Counted from the stretch's first letter, positions 8,057 to 16,637 are shown. The stretch is DNA of 64,000 nt from Blastococcus colisei (GCF_006717095.1 NZ_VFQE01000001.1:2356001-2420000), one strand, 5' to 3'. Made by a program: numbers and translations. The notes: generated from the letters alone by a model not told the origin.

Positions 8057-8926
8057 TCACCGTGCACGGGACTGCGCCCCCGGCGGGGCACCGGAACGGG
8101 CTGCCGCGGACGGGAGCAACTCGTCGATGGCGGCCGCGATGATCTCGGGATGGTCCTCCGGAGTGAAATGCCTGCCGCCCGGGATGGGCCGCAGCGTCGT
8201 GCCCAGGTCGGTGGCCAGGCGCTCGCCGTAGGCCACCTTCTGGAACCGGTCGGCCGCGCCCCACACCACCCGGGCGGGCAGACCGAGGGAGGGCAACCGG
8301 TCGCTGATCGCCAGGGTGTCCTCCACCCGGAGGTCGCTCACCTGCCGAGCGAGGGCCCGGGCCGCGCCGTGGGTGACGTAGGGCTGCCAGTGCACGCCGA
8401 TCGACTCCAGGGCCCGGCTCCGGTCGTCGTGGCCGCGGTGGAACAGCTGGACCAGCGAGGGGTAGACCATCGTCTGCGGCAGGAGCCGCAGGACGTCGGC
8501 GGCCCGCTTCATCGCGACGACGCTGGGGATGGGCCACGAGTCGTAGCAGACCCCGTTGGTGATCACGAGGCCGGAGAAGCGGTCCGGCCGTCGCACCGCG
8601 GCGATCTGCGCGACACCGCCACCGAGGTCGTGCCCGACGAGCACCGGCGCCTCGATGCCCAGCGCGTCGATCCAGCCGAGCAGCCGGTCGGCCTGGGCGG
8701 CCAGCCCGAGATCCCGGCCGGAACCGTCGGGGATGGAGGTGCCGTAGCCGGCCATCTCCAGCGCCAGGCAGCGGCCGTGGACCAGCGGCATCACGTGCCG
8801 CCACAGCCGGGGCGAGGTCGGCACACCGTGCACGAGGACGACGGGGGAGCCCTCACCGTGCTCCAGCCAGCGAACGGTCTCACCGTTCAGGGCGAGCTGC
8901 TCCTCGCGCACTCCGCCCCCGGTCAC
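8057..8926 (-). CDS. Alpha/beta hydrolase with Asp nucleophile (haloalkane dehalogenase / epoxide hydrolase-like)
   Basis: 289 residues from GTG 8926, whose first bases overlap the stop of the upstream DUF427 gene (GTGA), which implies translational coupling. The oxyanion motif is V-H-G-V-P-T near residue 30, the nucleophile elbow is G-H-D-L-G-G with Asp100, and the catalytic His is H253 in GGRHFTPEDHP. An aspartate instead of serine at the elbow is the signature of haloalkane dehalogenases, fluoroacetate dehalogenases and epoxide hydrolases. Two further dehalogenase genes follow directly, so a C-halogen substrate is the best guess. The halide-stabilising residues cannot be assigned with certainty. 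Confidence 0.8.
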   Translation of the reverse strand: MTGGGVREEQLALNGETVRWLEHGEGSPVVLVHGVPTSPRLWRHVMPLVHGRCLALEMAGYGTSIPDGSGRDLGLAAQADRLLGWIDALGIEAPVLVGHDLGGGVAQIAAVRRPDRFSGLVITNGVCYDSWPIPSVVAMKRAADVLRLLPQTMVYPSLVQLFHRGHDDRSRALESIGVHWQPYVTHGAARALARQVSDLRVEDTLAISDRLPSLGLPARVVWGAADRFQKVAYGERLATDLGTTLRPIPGGRHFTPEDHPEIIAAAIDELLPSAAARSGAPPGAQSRAR

Positions 8927-9720
8927 CGGGGGCCCTCGTCGACGTCGACGTCGACCCGTTGGTCGTCGAAGCAGAGCAACCCGCCGACGGCCTCGGCGTC
9001 GTGCATCGGCTCCGGATAGCTCCAGACGACGTCGCTGTCGTGCCGGTCCCCGTCCTGCAACGTGCGGTAGTGCGCGACGCCCTTGTAGGGGCATTGCGTG
9101 GTCGTGTAGCTGGGCGCGAGCAGCTCGGTCCGGACGTCGTCGGCCGGCACGTACCACCGCGGTGGCAGGCCGCTCTCCAGCAGCATGCGTGGGCGGGTGG
9201 AGTCGGCGACGATGGTGTTCCCCCAGCGGACGACGAGGTGCCGCGAGCTGCGCAGCACGTCGATCCGGTGGTACGGGTCACGCGGGTGGGCGAAGGCCTC
9301 CTCGTCCTCTTCGAACCAGGCGTCCATCGCGTCCCACGCGAAGGCGACCAGCCCGGCCAGGTGGCCGGCGGACGGCGGCGGCCGTTCGTAGGTCCAGGCG
9401 CCGTCCTCGGCACGGCGGTCGTCGACCTGCACCGTCCAGTACGTCGCCGCACCGAGCGCCGGGCTGCTCGCCGTCGTGTCGCTCGGCGTGAACAGGTCGG
9501 TCCGCACGTCCTCGCGGGGGAACAGGTAGCTGGGTGTCTGCCCCGACTGGTGGAGCAGCTGCGCACGGGTGCTGTCCGCGACGGTCTCGCCGCCCAGCCG
9601 CACCCGGACCCGGCGCGGTGACGGTTCGGCGTACAGCACGTGCTCCGGCGGGTGGCAATCGAAGTTGAACCGCCCGGACGGTGCGGAGCCGAACGGAGCG
9701 CTGCCGAGGGTCAGGGCCAT
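8923..9720 (-). CDS. Protein with two DUF427 domains
   Basis: 265 residues made of two tandem DUF427 units, about residues 30-125 and 155-250. Each has a V-A-D-S-T-R segment and a Y-x(n)-P-x-x-D-V-R-T-E/D-L stretch followed by an aromatic/Cys-containing turn. DUF427 is a small beta-rich domain of unknown biochemical role, very common in actinobacteria. It is the first gene of the dehalogenase cluster and is translationally coupled to the alpha/beta hydrolase. Confidence 0.85.
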   Translation of the reverse strand: MALTLGSAPFGSAPSGRFNFDCHPPEHVLYAEPSPRRVRVRLGGETVADSTRAQLLHQSGQTPSYLFPREDVRTDLFTPSDTTASSPALGAATYWTVQVDDRRAEDGAWTYERPPPSAGHLAGLVAFAWDAMDAWFEEDEEAFAHPRDPYHRIDVLRSSRHLVVRWGNTIVADSTRPRMLLESGLPPRWYVPADDVRTELLAPSYTTTQCPYKGVAHYRTLQDGDRHDSDVVWSYPEPMHDAEAVGGLLCFDDQRVDVDVDEGPR

Positions 9721-9842
9721 GTGGCCCCGCTACCCGCGGGGGTGCCGACTCACGCGGGCACCGGCCGGCTCCGCTGCTGATTGCACCGGTCAGCGGCCCG
9801 GTGCCGGTTTTGCCCGCAGAAAGCCAGGGGTACGGGCGATGC

Positions 9843-10304
9843 ATGAGCGTTGAACAGAACACCTCGACCCAGGAGAAGGCCGCAGCCCTGCTGAACAGCG
9901 GCGACGTCGATGCATTCGTGGACACGTTGTTCGCCGTGGACGCCGTCGACCACGACCCGGCGCCCGGCCAGGGACCCGGCCGGGAGGGCTACCGCACCTT
10001 CTTCCACACCCTCAGCACCGCCTTTCCCGACGCGCACCTCGAACCGCTGGTCAACGTGGTCGACGGGGACAAGATCGCGTTCGCGTACACGCTGACCGGC
10101 ACCCACCGGGGGGACTTCCAGGGAGTTCCTCCGACCGGCAAGCGGATCGAGGTTCGCGGCCTGCAGATCGGCCGGTTCGAGAACGGTCAGATCGTGGAGC
10201 GGTGGGGGAGCACCGACGAGCTCGGCATCATGCAGCAGATCGGCGCGGCTCCCGGTGGGGACGACAGCGTGCTCGACAAGGTGAAGAACGCGTTCACCAG
10301 CTGA
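9843..10304 (+). CDS. SnoaL-like ester cyclase / NTF2-fold protein
   Basis: 153 residues from ATG 9843. The cone-shaped NTF2-like fold is indicated by a HDPAPGQGPGREGY segment, GDKIAFAYTLTGTHRGDF and the late W-G-S-T-D segment. SnoaL-like polyketide cyclases and many stand-alone ester-cyclase-type proteins look like this. In this context it may be a small hydrolase/isomerase or only a binding protein. It starts 122 bases from the divergent DUF427 gene and is followed by a strong bidirectional terminator. Confidence 0.82.
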   Translation: MSVEQNTSTQEKAAALLNSGDVDAFVDTLFAVDAVDHDPAPGQGPGREGYRTFFHTLSTAFPDAHLEPLVNVVDGDKIAFAYTLTGTHRGDFQGVPPTGKRIEVRGLQIGRFENGQIVERWGSTDELGIMQQIGAAPGGDDSVLDKVKNAFTS

Positions 10305-10322
10305 GTTCCCGCCCGCGGCGGC

Positions 10323-10348
10323 CGCCCCTCCCGGGACCGGGAGGGGCG
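10323..10348. terminator. Bidirectional hairpin terminator
   Basis: CGCCCCTCCC (10323-10332) and GGGAGGGGCG (10339-10348) pair perfectly over 10 bp, and the 6-base loop can add two more GC pairs. It lies between the converging ester-cyclase and OsmC genes. There is no U-tract, as is usual in high-GC actinobacteria. Confidence 0.75.
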
Positions 10349-10379
10349 ACCGCCCGGGGCCCGTCACGGCCCACGCCGT

Positions 10380-10835
10380 TCAGGCGAGCTGCGTGGTGAT
10401 GTCGATCGCTCCCTCGAGGCTCCGGGCGACCGGACACCCATCGGCATGGAGGGCCAGCACCCGCTGAACCTTCGTCGCGTCCTCGTCGGCGATGGTCATA
10501 CCGGTGTAGGTCACCGTGATGCGCTTGACCACCAGGACCTTGCCTTCCAACTCCACTTCACCGCGCGCATGTCCCACCAGACCGGTGGGATCGATCCGCC
10601 GGGCCGCCAGGGCTCCGGCGAACGTTCCGGTGAGCTAACCGAGAGCGGCACCGACCAGATGATCGATCGTGCTCGCGTGACTGGGGGCGGTGCCTGGCTG
10701 CATCCCGTAGTGCTCGGCGATGGCCCCGTGCATGCCGTAGACGGTCGGCTCCTCCTCACCGGGTAGGTATGCCGCCCGAAGTGGTCCTCCCAAGCGCTCG
10801 ACGCGCACGTCCGAGACGTAAGCGATCTCTGCCAC
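10380..10835 (-). CDS. OsmC-family peroxidase with in-frame UAG at the peroxidatic Cys position (candidate selenoprotein)
   Basis: One reading frame runs from GTG 10835 (AGGAGG Shine-Dalgarno 5 bases upstream) to TGA at 10380-10382, interrupted only by UAG at 10637-10635. With Sec at the UAG the protein is 151 residues, the normal OsmC size. The UAG is codon 67 in the context GAALG-U-LTGTFAGAL, where OsmC proteins carry the peroxidatic cysteine. The resolving cysteine is Cys134 in DGCPVARSL, 67 residues later; in E. coli OsmC the pair is Cys59/Cys125. Frame and homology are intact on both sides, with no frameshift, so decay is unlikely. OsmC/Ohr enzymes reduce organic hydroperoxides in the cytoplasm. 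OsmC-like selenoproteins with UGA are known; UAG here would match Geodermatophilaceae recoding. Confidence 0.85.
10612..10637 (-). promoter_or_regulatory. Candidate SECIS-like hairpin at the OsmC UAG
   Basis: On the minus-strand RNA, GCU (starting with the G of UAG) pairs with AGC. After a CA bulge, CCGG pairs with CCGG, closing an 8-base loop AACGUUCG that contains GU. A short lower stem, a bulge and a 4-bp apical stem with GU in the loop resemble known bacterial SECIS architecture. The stem is shorter than that at the UGSC gene, so this is a weaker call. Confidence 0.4.
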
Positions 10836-10923
10836 CGTGTCCTCCTGCCGTCATGGGGTCGTCGCTGACACCTATCCAGCTGGAGCTCACCGACACCTCG
10901 CCGGCTACGGGCATGGCAGCCGG

Positions 10924-12405
10924 CTACACCTTCGCCGGCACCCGGATGAGGTTGTCGTAGCGGTCGGTGCGTGACTGCTTGTCGGCGTACATCCGCGCGT
11001 CGGCGCGGCGGACCAGGTCCTCCACGGAGCACGGCTGCTCCGGATCCCACATCTGTGCGCCGATGGAGAGCCGGAGTTCGAAGGCGGCGCTGGACCCGGC
11101 GTTGAAGTCATCGAGGGCATCGTGCACCCGCTGCCGCGCCATCGGCTCGTCCGCGCCGTCGCCCAGGAGGACGACGAACTCGTCACCACCGAGGCGGCCG
11201 AGCACGTCGCCCGATCGGCACGCCGCCCGCAGGACCGCTGCCGCGGACGCGATGGCGCGGTCTCCCTCCTCGTGGCCCAGGACGTCGTTGACCTGCTTGA
11301 GGCCGTCGAGGTCGATGAAGACAGCCAGGCGGCTCTCGCCGGCCCGGGCAGCACGGGCGAGCTCCTGCTCCGCCAGTTCGAACCAGCCCCGCCGATTGTG
11401 GATCCTGGTCAGCTCGTCGGTCGTGGCGATGACGGCCATGGCGCGTTCCCGGCGGCGGCTCATGACCACCAGGGCCGTTCCGGTGGTGAGCAGCATCGCG
11501 AGGACGAGCGCCTCGCTGCGCAGACTGGCCTCGTCCAGGTGGCCCTGGAAGCCCTCTCTGGTCTGGACGTTCATGACCAGCCAGCTGGTGCCCTCGATGC
11601 GTTTCCAGGCGCTGACGTAGTCCGTGCCACCTTCGTCGGTGTCCACGATGCCGTGGTCGCCGCCGGACTGCGCGACCTCGAGGGCCTGTGGGTAGGGCAG
11701 CGGAGTGCCGATCAGCTCCGCTTCCGGGGCACCGACGATGAGGCCGGCGGCGTCGACGATCCAGCCCTCGCCTTCACCGACGCTGAAGAACTCGGTCGAT
11801 GTGCCCCGAGCCGACCAGAAGCAGACGAAGAGGCCCGTGGTGCCGTCGGCCAGCGTCGTAGGCGCGCCGAGCGCGAGTGCGGGCTCGTTCCCGATGGTGA
11901 CGATCCCGGACAGCGGCACGTTCCCGGAGCCGGCGGCGCTGATCGCTGCCACGAGCGGCTGGAAGCCGGGGTCGGACGGGGAGGCGACCTCGCCGGTCGG
12001 CGCGTAGGACGCGACGACCTGGCCCCGCCCGCTGAAGACGGCCGCTCCGAGGTCCATCACGCCGCCGGAGGTCTCGACGATCTCCCGGATGCGGGAAGCA
12101 TCCTGGGCAGCCGCGGCGCCGGTCGCCGGTACGGCGCTGAACGCCGGGACGCCCGCCGCCTCCTGGACCGACATGACGGAGGCCAGCTGGGCGAAGCCGT
12201 TCTGCACCGTCTGCGAACTCAGGTGGCCGAGGACACGCGTCTGGTCGATCCGGTCCTGTCGGTGCTGGTCGACAGCGAGCTCGCCGGCGCTCTGCGTCGA
12301 CAGGAGACCGAGCACCCCCATGACCGCGACGAGCACCCCGGACACCACCAGGGCACCCCAGCTCCGCCGCGCCCTCGTGGGCGTGTTCCTCGTACCGCTC
12401 GACAC
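10924..12405 (-). CDS. Membrane-bound diguanylate cyclase (GGDEF)
   Basis: 493 residues from GTG 12405, chosen because GAGGAGG lies 5 bases upstream; longer frames lack such a site. A first membrane segment at about 15-37 and a second at about 298-318 enclose an extracytoplasmic sensor region (Cache-like, with YVSAWKRIEGTSWLVMNV before the second helix). The cytoplasmic C-terminus is a GGDEF domain with intact G-G-D-E-F at 406-410 and an intact RxxD inhibitory site (RSGD, 397-400). It should therefore make c-di-GMP from two GTP and be feedback-inhibited. There is no EAL domain. The sensed signal is unknown. Confidence 0.93.
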   Translation of the reverse strand: MSSGTRNTPTRARRSWGALVVSGVLVAVMGVLGLLSTQSAGELAVDQHRQDRIDQTRVLGHLSSQTVQNGFAQLASVMSVQEAAGVPAFSAVPATGAAAAQDASRIREIVETSGGVMDLGAAVFSGRGQVVASYAPTGEVASPSDPGFQPLVAAISAAGSGNVPLSGIVTIGNEPALALGAPTTLADGTTGLFVCFWSARGTSTEFFSVGEGEGWIVDAAGLIVGAPEAELIGTPLPYPQALEVAQSGGDHGIVDTDEGGTDYVSAWKRIEGTSWLVMNVQTREGFQGHLDEASLRSEALVLAMLLTTGTALVVMSRRRERAMAVIATTDELTRIHNRRGWFELAEQELARAARAGESRLAVFIDLDGLKQVNDVLGHEEGDRAIASAAAVLRAACRSGDVLGRLGGDEFVVLLGDGADEPMARQRVHDALDDFNAGSSAAFELRLSIGAQMWDPEQPCSVEDLVRRADARMYADKQSRTDRYDNLIRVPAKV

Positions 12406-12696
12406 CCGTGCCTCCTCTGGCCGATGCCCAACCATCGGAGTCCGGGCGTGGAAGCTTGAGAGCCCGGCGGGACTGGGCGTGGCCTTTCTCACCCGACGGG
12501 ACGGCATCACCCGGAGCGCTGCGATCGTGGCCCGGCTGTGTCCGCTCCGGTGGGCGCGGCGGTGTGGGCATGCCCGGGCAGGGTGCTGCAGGTCTGGCCC
12601 GGGGGACCTGCCCGTGCCGGCGTGGCCATCCCTGCACGGCTGCGCCAGGGTGTGCGGCAGCGGGGTCCTCTGGTCCGGACCGGGTAGGAGGCGACC
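12406..12696. other. Divergent intergenic region
   Basis: This stretch between the diguanylate cyclase and the dienelactone hydrolase leader contains no convincing protein-coding signal. It should hold both promoters, but no clear -35/-10 pair could be read. Confidence 0.5.
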
Positions 12697-12756
12697 ATGG
12701 AGCAGCCGACGTGCCGCGCCGCCGGCGTCGGGGCGCGAACCCGGTGCGGGACATGA
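12697..12756 (+). CDS. Possible 19-residue leader peptide coupled to the dienelactone hydrolase
   Basis: ATG 12697 follows TAGGAGG by 5 bases, the best ribosome site in the area, and the frame ends with TGA at 12754-12756. That stop overlaps the ATG (12753) of the dienelactone hydrolase as ATGA. The hydrolase ATG itself has no good ribosome site, so translation may depend on this leader. The peptide contains two Cys and several Arg. It may simply be a chance ORF. Confidence 0.35.
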   Translation: MEQPTCRAAGVGARTRCGT

Positions 12757-13484
12757 CGCCGGGCGAGGTGACCATCCCTGCGCCGGGAGGGCCGCTTCCC
12801 GCTCACGTCGCCGTCCCCCCGGGAGCGGGGCCCTGGCCGGGCGTGGTGGTGCTGCACGACATGGCCGGGATGAGCCGGGACCTGCGCAGTCAGGCCGACT
12901 GGCTGGCCGGCGCCGGCTACCTCGCCGTCGCGCCGGATCTCTTCCGTGGCAACCGGCGGGCGACCTGCATCTTCAGGATGATGCGGGAGACCTGGCGTCG
13001 GCAGGGCCCGACCTTCTCCGACATCGAGGCGGTGGGCCGCTGGCTGGCGGACCGCCCTGACTGCACCGGCCGGATCGGCGTGATCGGCTTCTGCCTGGGC
13101 GGCGGCTTCGCCCTCCTCCTGGCGGCCGAGCACCGGTTCGACGCGGCGAGCGTGAACTACGGCCCGGTCTCGACGAAGGTGTACAGCGAGGAGACGTTCA
13201 CCGGCGCGTGTCCCGTCGTGGGCAGCTACGGCGCCAAGGACCCGGGGAACCGCGGGGTCGGCGAACGGCTCGAACGCATCCTGACGGCGGTCGGTGTCGA
13301 GCACGACGTCACGACCTATCCGGACGCAGGGCACTCGTTCATGAACGACCACGACTCCGCGGACCTGCCGGCGCTGTTGGCCGTGCTCACCCGCCTGACC
13401 GGCAATCCGTACCACGAGCCCTCCGCGCACGACGCCCGCGGCCGCATCCTCGGCTTCTTCGACCACCACCTGCGGCAGCGGTGA
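12753..13484 (+). CDS. Dienelactone hydrolase family protein
   Basis: 243 residues from ATG 12753. The alpha/beta hydrolase nucleophile elbow is G-F-C-L-G-G with Cys114, typical of dienelactone hydrolases rather than Ser esterases. The acid is likely the Asp in YGAKDPG near 160, and His194 lies in GHSFMND. Family members open dienelactones to maleylacetate in chloro-aromatic degradation, though many act on other esters. The gene has no partner pathway genes immediately beside it, but ring hydroxylation and dehalogenation genes lie within 10 kb. Confidence 0.9.
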   Translation: MTPGEVTIPAPGGPLPAHVAVPPGAGPWPGVVVLHDMAGMSRDLRSQADWLAGAGYLAVAPDLFRGNRRATCIFRMMRETWRRQGPTFSDIEAVGRWLADRPDCTGRIGVIGFCLGGGFALLLAAEHRFDAASVNYGPVSTKVYSEETFTGACPVVGSYGAKDPGNRGVGERLERILTAVGVEHDVTTYPDAGHSFMNDHDSADLPALLAVLTRLTGNPYHEPSAHDARGRILGFFDHHLRQR

Positions 13485-13707
13485 CACCCCGGGCCACCGT
13501 TCACCGAGCGCGGCGCTGCCGATCGTGCGCCATCAGCTCGACCGGCTGACGCCGCGAGGCGTGGTGGAGAGTCACCGATCTCTCACGCGTCGTCCAGGCG
13601 AGCGACCGTCGCCGCGAGGCAGACTCTCGGGAGCACGCCGGCCCGTGCGGGTCCGCTGACGGGCCGGTCGAGGACCGGGACGAGAGAACACGGAGGTCGT
13701 TGCCGGG

Positions 13708-14532
13708 ATGACGGATGCGTTCCCGGCCGACCTCCTGCCCCAGGGGCTGACCCCCGAGGTGCTCCTGCTCGTCCTGCTGGCTGCGCTCGCGGCCGGGTGG
13801 ATCGACGCCGTCGTCGGTGGCGGCGGTCTCCTGCAACTGCCCGCGTTGCTGCTCGTCCCCGGGATGAGCCCGGTCCAGGCCCTGGCGACGAACAAGCTGG
13901 CCTCGATCTTCGGCACCACGACCAGCGCCGTCACCTACTACCGCCGCGTCCATCCCGATCTCCGGACCGCCCTGCCGATGGCCGCGGTGGCCCTGGTGTG
14001 CAGCTTCGCCGGGGCATCCGTCGCCGCCGCCCTGCCGGCCAGCGTGTTCAAACCGATCATCGTCATCGCGCTCATCGCCATCGCCACGTTCACGCTGCTG
14101 CGGCCGTCGCTCGGCGAGGTGACCGCGCTGCGCCACGGGGGGCGGCGTCACCACGGCGTCGCCGGAGCGGTGGGCGCCGGCATCGGCTTCTACGACGGCA
14201 TCCTCGGCCCGGGAACCGGGTCGTTCCTCGTGTTCGCCATGGTGTCGCTGCTGGGCTACGACTTCCTCAACGCCAGCGCCAAGGCCAAGATCGTCAACGT
14301 CGCCACCAACGCGGGAGCCCTGATCTTCTTCGTCCCCTACGGCGCGGTCTTCTGGGGTCTCGGGCTCGTCCTGGGCGCCGCCAACATGCTGGGCGGCTAC
14401 CTGGGCTCCCGGACGGCGACCGCCCGGGGCAGCCGCTTCATCCGGATCGTCTTCCTCGTCGTGGTCACCGCGCTGATCGGGCGGGTCGGCTCGGACGTCT
14501 GGACGGAGAACCTCCGCCCACTCCTGGGTTGA
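13708..14532 (+). CDS. TSUP-family (TauE/SafE) membrane transporter
   Basis: 274 residues with about eight hydrophobic helices. Hallmarks of TSUP permeases are the repeated G-G-G-L-L-Q-L-P (near 36) and G-F-Y-D-G-I-L-G-P-G-T-G (near 160), plus TNKLASIFGT near 65. Such proteins export sulfite, sulfoacetate or other organosulfur or C2 anions. Substrate cannot be inferred. It is monocistronic in appearance, with 223 bases of non-coding sequence upstream. Confidence 0.9.
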   Translation: MTDAFPADLLPQGLTPEVLLLVLLAALAAGWIDAVVGGGGLLQLPALLLVPGMSPVQALATNKLASIFGTTTSAVTYYRRVHPDLRTALPMAAVALVCSFAGASVAAALPASVFKPIIVIALIAIATFTLLRPSLGEVTALRHGGRRHHGVAGAVGAGIGFYDGILGPGTGSFLVFAMVSLLGYDFLNASAKAKIVNVATNAGALIFFVPYGAVFWGLGLVLGAANMLGGYLGSRTATARGSRFIRIVFLVVVTALIGRVGSDVWTENLRPLLG

Positions 14533-14671
14533 TGCGCGGCAGGCAGAGGTGGACCCGGAGAACGGCGACGGTTCCGCGGTCGATGACCGCGGAACCTTCG
14601 AGAAGCCCCCTGATGTGCTCCGAGGGGGGCAGGGCGTTGGCTCCGTCCGCGACGACGGGCACACTGCCGGT

Positions 14672-16252
14672 GTGATCGGTGGCGGCGAGGCGACGACCCA
14701 GCCCGACACCGATCCCGCTGCCGCACACCCCGAGCGACGCGACGGGGGCGACGACGGCCCGTCGGAGCAGGGCGCGCCGCTGCTGATCCCCGGCGAGACC
14801 TGCTGGCGGATCGAGCGGGCCACTCGCTTCGCGATCTTCGTCGACGCGGCCGGCTACTTCGCCACTCTCAAGCGCGCCGTGCTGCGCGCCGAGCGGCGGG
14901 TGCTGTTCATCGGCTGGGACTTCGACCCCCGGATCCGGCTCGACCCGCTGGACGGCTGCCGGCCGAAGGACGACCGGCTCGGCACGGTGCTCGAGCGGGC
15001 GGTGGAGCAGAACCCACGGCTGGAGATCGGCGTCCTCCAGTGGGACCTCGGGATGCTGCGCGCGCTCGGCCGGGGGCTGAAGCCCATCGTGCTGCTCGAC
15101 CGGCGCACTCCCGACCGCCTCACCTTCGCCGTCGACACCCACCATCCGGTCGGCGGTGCGCACCACCAGAAGATCGTGATCATCGACGACTGCCTGGCCT
15201 TCGCCGGCGGCATCGACGTCACCGCCGACCGCTGGGACACCTCCGACCACGCCGACGGCAACCCGCACCGACGTCGTCCGGCAGCCGGACGCGCCGGGGG
15301 TCGGCTGACCGGGCCGTGGCACGACGCGACCAGCATGATGACCGGGCCCGCTGCTCGTGCCGTCGCCGAGCTCGCTCGCGAGCGGTGGGTGAGCGGCACG
15401 GGGGAGCGGCTCGAGCCGCTCCCCGAGGAGCGGGAGTGCTGGCCCGAGGACGTGGAGCCGCTGCTCACCGACGTCGACGTCGCGATCTCCCGCACCCGCC
15501 CCGAGCACGCTGGCGCGCCCCTCGTGCACGAGGTCGAGCTGCTGTGGCTGGCCACGATCGCCGCGGCCCGCCGCTCGATCTACGTGGAGAGCCAGTACTT
15601 CGCCTCCCGCCGGATCGCCGAGGCGATCGCCGAACGGCTGCGCGAGCCCGACGGCCCCGACGTCGTCGTGCTCAACCCGTGGACCGCCGACGGCTGGCTG
15701 TCCGAGAAGGCGATGGGCACCGCGCGCGCCCGGGTGCTGGAGATCGTCCGCGAGGCCGACGTGCACGACCGGTTCCGGCTCTACACGCCGGTGACGGAGC
15801 AGCGCGAGCACATCTACGTGCACGCCAAGTTGACCGTGGTCGACGACCGCCTGCTGCGTCTGGGTTCGAGCAACCTGAACAACCGCTCGATGGGCCTGGA
15901 CACCGAGTGCGACCTGGCGATCGAGGCGGTCGAGGGGCGGCCGGGGGCCGACCGGCTCGCCGCGACGATCGTCGGCTTCCGCGACGGGCTGCTCGCCGAG
16001 CACCTCGGCTGCACGCCGGACGACGTCGCCGCCGCGATCGCCGACACCGGCTCGCTCGTGCAGGGCATCGAGCGGCTGCGCCGGCCGACCGGCCGCTCAC
16101 TGGTGCCGTTCGAGCCGCCCGAGCTGGACCCGGTCGACCGGGCGCTCGCCGAGTCCGAGGTGATGGACGCCGAGAAGACGCCGAACCGGTGGCGCCGGGT
16201 CGAGCGGTTCTTCGCCCGCCGCCGGCGGCCGCGGAACCGCGTGCGTTCCTGA
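14672..16252 (+). CDS. Phospholipase D-like protein (two HKD motifs)
   Basis: 526 residues if it starts at GTG 14672; the frame is open from 14549, but the earlier part is low-complexity. HKD motif 1 is HHQKIVIIDD (His165, Lys167), followed by an A-G-G-I-D segment. HKD motif 2 is HAKLTVVDD (His384), followed by G-S-S-N-L-N-N-R-S. The two-domain bacterial PLD/cardiolipin synthase-like arrangement can catalyse phosphodiester hydrolysis or transphosphatidylation. There is no N-terminal membrane segment, unlike typical cardiolipin synthases. A cytoplasmic or peripheral phosphodiesterase is more likely. Confidence 0.9.
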   Translation: MIGGGEATTQPDTDPAAAHPERRDGGDDGPSEQGAPLLIPGETCWRIERATRFAIFVDAAGYFATLKRAVLRAERRVLFIGWDFDPRIRLDPLDGCRPKDDRLGTVLERAVEQNPRLEIGVLQWDLGMLRALGRGLKPIVLLDRRTPDRLTFAVDTHHPVGGAHHQKIVIIDDCLAFAGGIDVTADRWDTSDHADGNPHRRRPAAGRAGGRLTGPWHDATSMMTGPAARAVAELARERWVSGTGERLEPLPEERECWPEDVEPLLTDVDVAISRTRPEHAGAPLVHEVELLWLATIAAARRSIYVESQYFASRRIAEAIAERLREPDGPDVVVLNPWTADGWLSEKAMGTARARVLEIVREADVHDRFRLYTPVTEQREHIYVHAKLTVVDDRLLRLGSSNLNNRSMGLDTECDLAIEAVEGRPGADRLAATIVGFRDGLLAEHLGCTPDDVAAAIADTGSLVQGIERLRRPTGRSLVPFEPPELDPVDRALAESEVMDAEKTPNRWRRVERFFARRRRPRNRVRS

Positions 16253-16330
16253 CACCGCACCCGTCGCCGTCGCGCCTCCGTGTTGCCGGTCCGTTCGGGG
16301 GCGTGGCTTCCGCTCTCGTCGGGACGTCGG

Positions 16331-16570
16331 TCAGGGGCGCAGCGGCGCCTTGATCGCGCGGCGCTCGTCCATCGCACGGTAGCCCTCGGCGGCCTGCTCG
16401 AGCGGGAGCTCGAAATCGAAGACCTTCCCGGGGTCGATCTCGCGCCGCCAGATGCGGTCGATCAGGTCGGGCAGGAACCGGCGGACCGGGGCGGGACCGC
16501 CGTGGAAGGCGGCTGCCCCCAGGGGAGCCGGCATCGACGACGGAAGCCCGAGAAGCGCCGTGTCCGAGGC
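16331..16570 (-). pseudogene. C-terminal remnant of a zinc-type alcohol dehydrogenase
   Basis: The last 60-80 codons before the stop at 16331 read as the end of a medium-chain zinc alcohol dehydrogenase: GGPAPVRRFLPDLID, then DPGKVFDFELPLEQAAEGY and MDERRAIKAPLRP. The upstream 280 or so residues (GroES-like zinc domain and most of the Rossmann domain) are absent, and the frame upstream has no homology-like sequence. It is a 5'-truncated relic. The upstream boundary is approximate. Confidence 0.65.
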
Positions 16571-16637
16571 GCGACACGCTACGTGCGCGCACGGTGGCGG
16601 CCGTGCCCGGCGGGACCGGACGTCGCGGCCCGCCTGC

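Noticed and set aside
10380-10835. Reading the OsmC region as a pseudogene or a sequencing error.
   Set aside because: Frame, length, strong start signal and catalytic Cys134 are intact; the only stop is UAG at the exact reactive-Cys codon, and a second gene in the window shows the same pattern.
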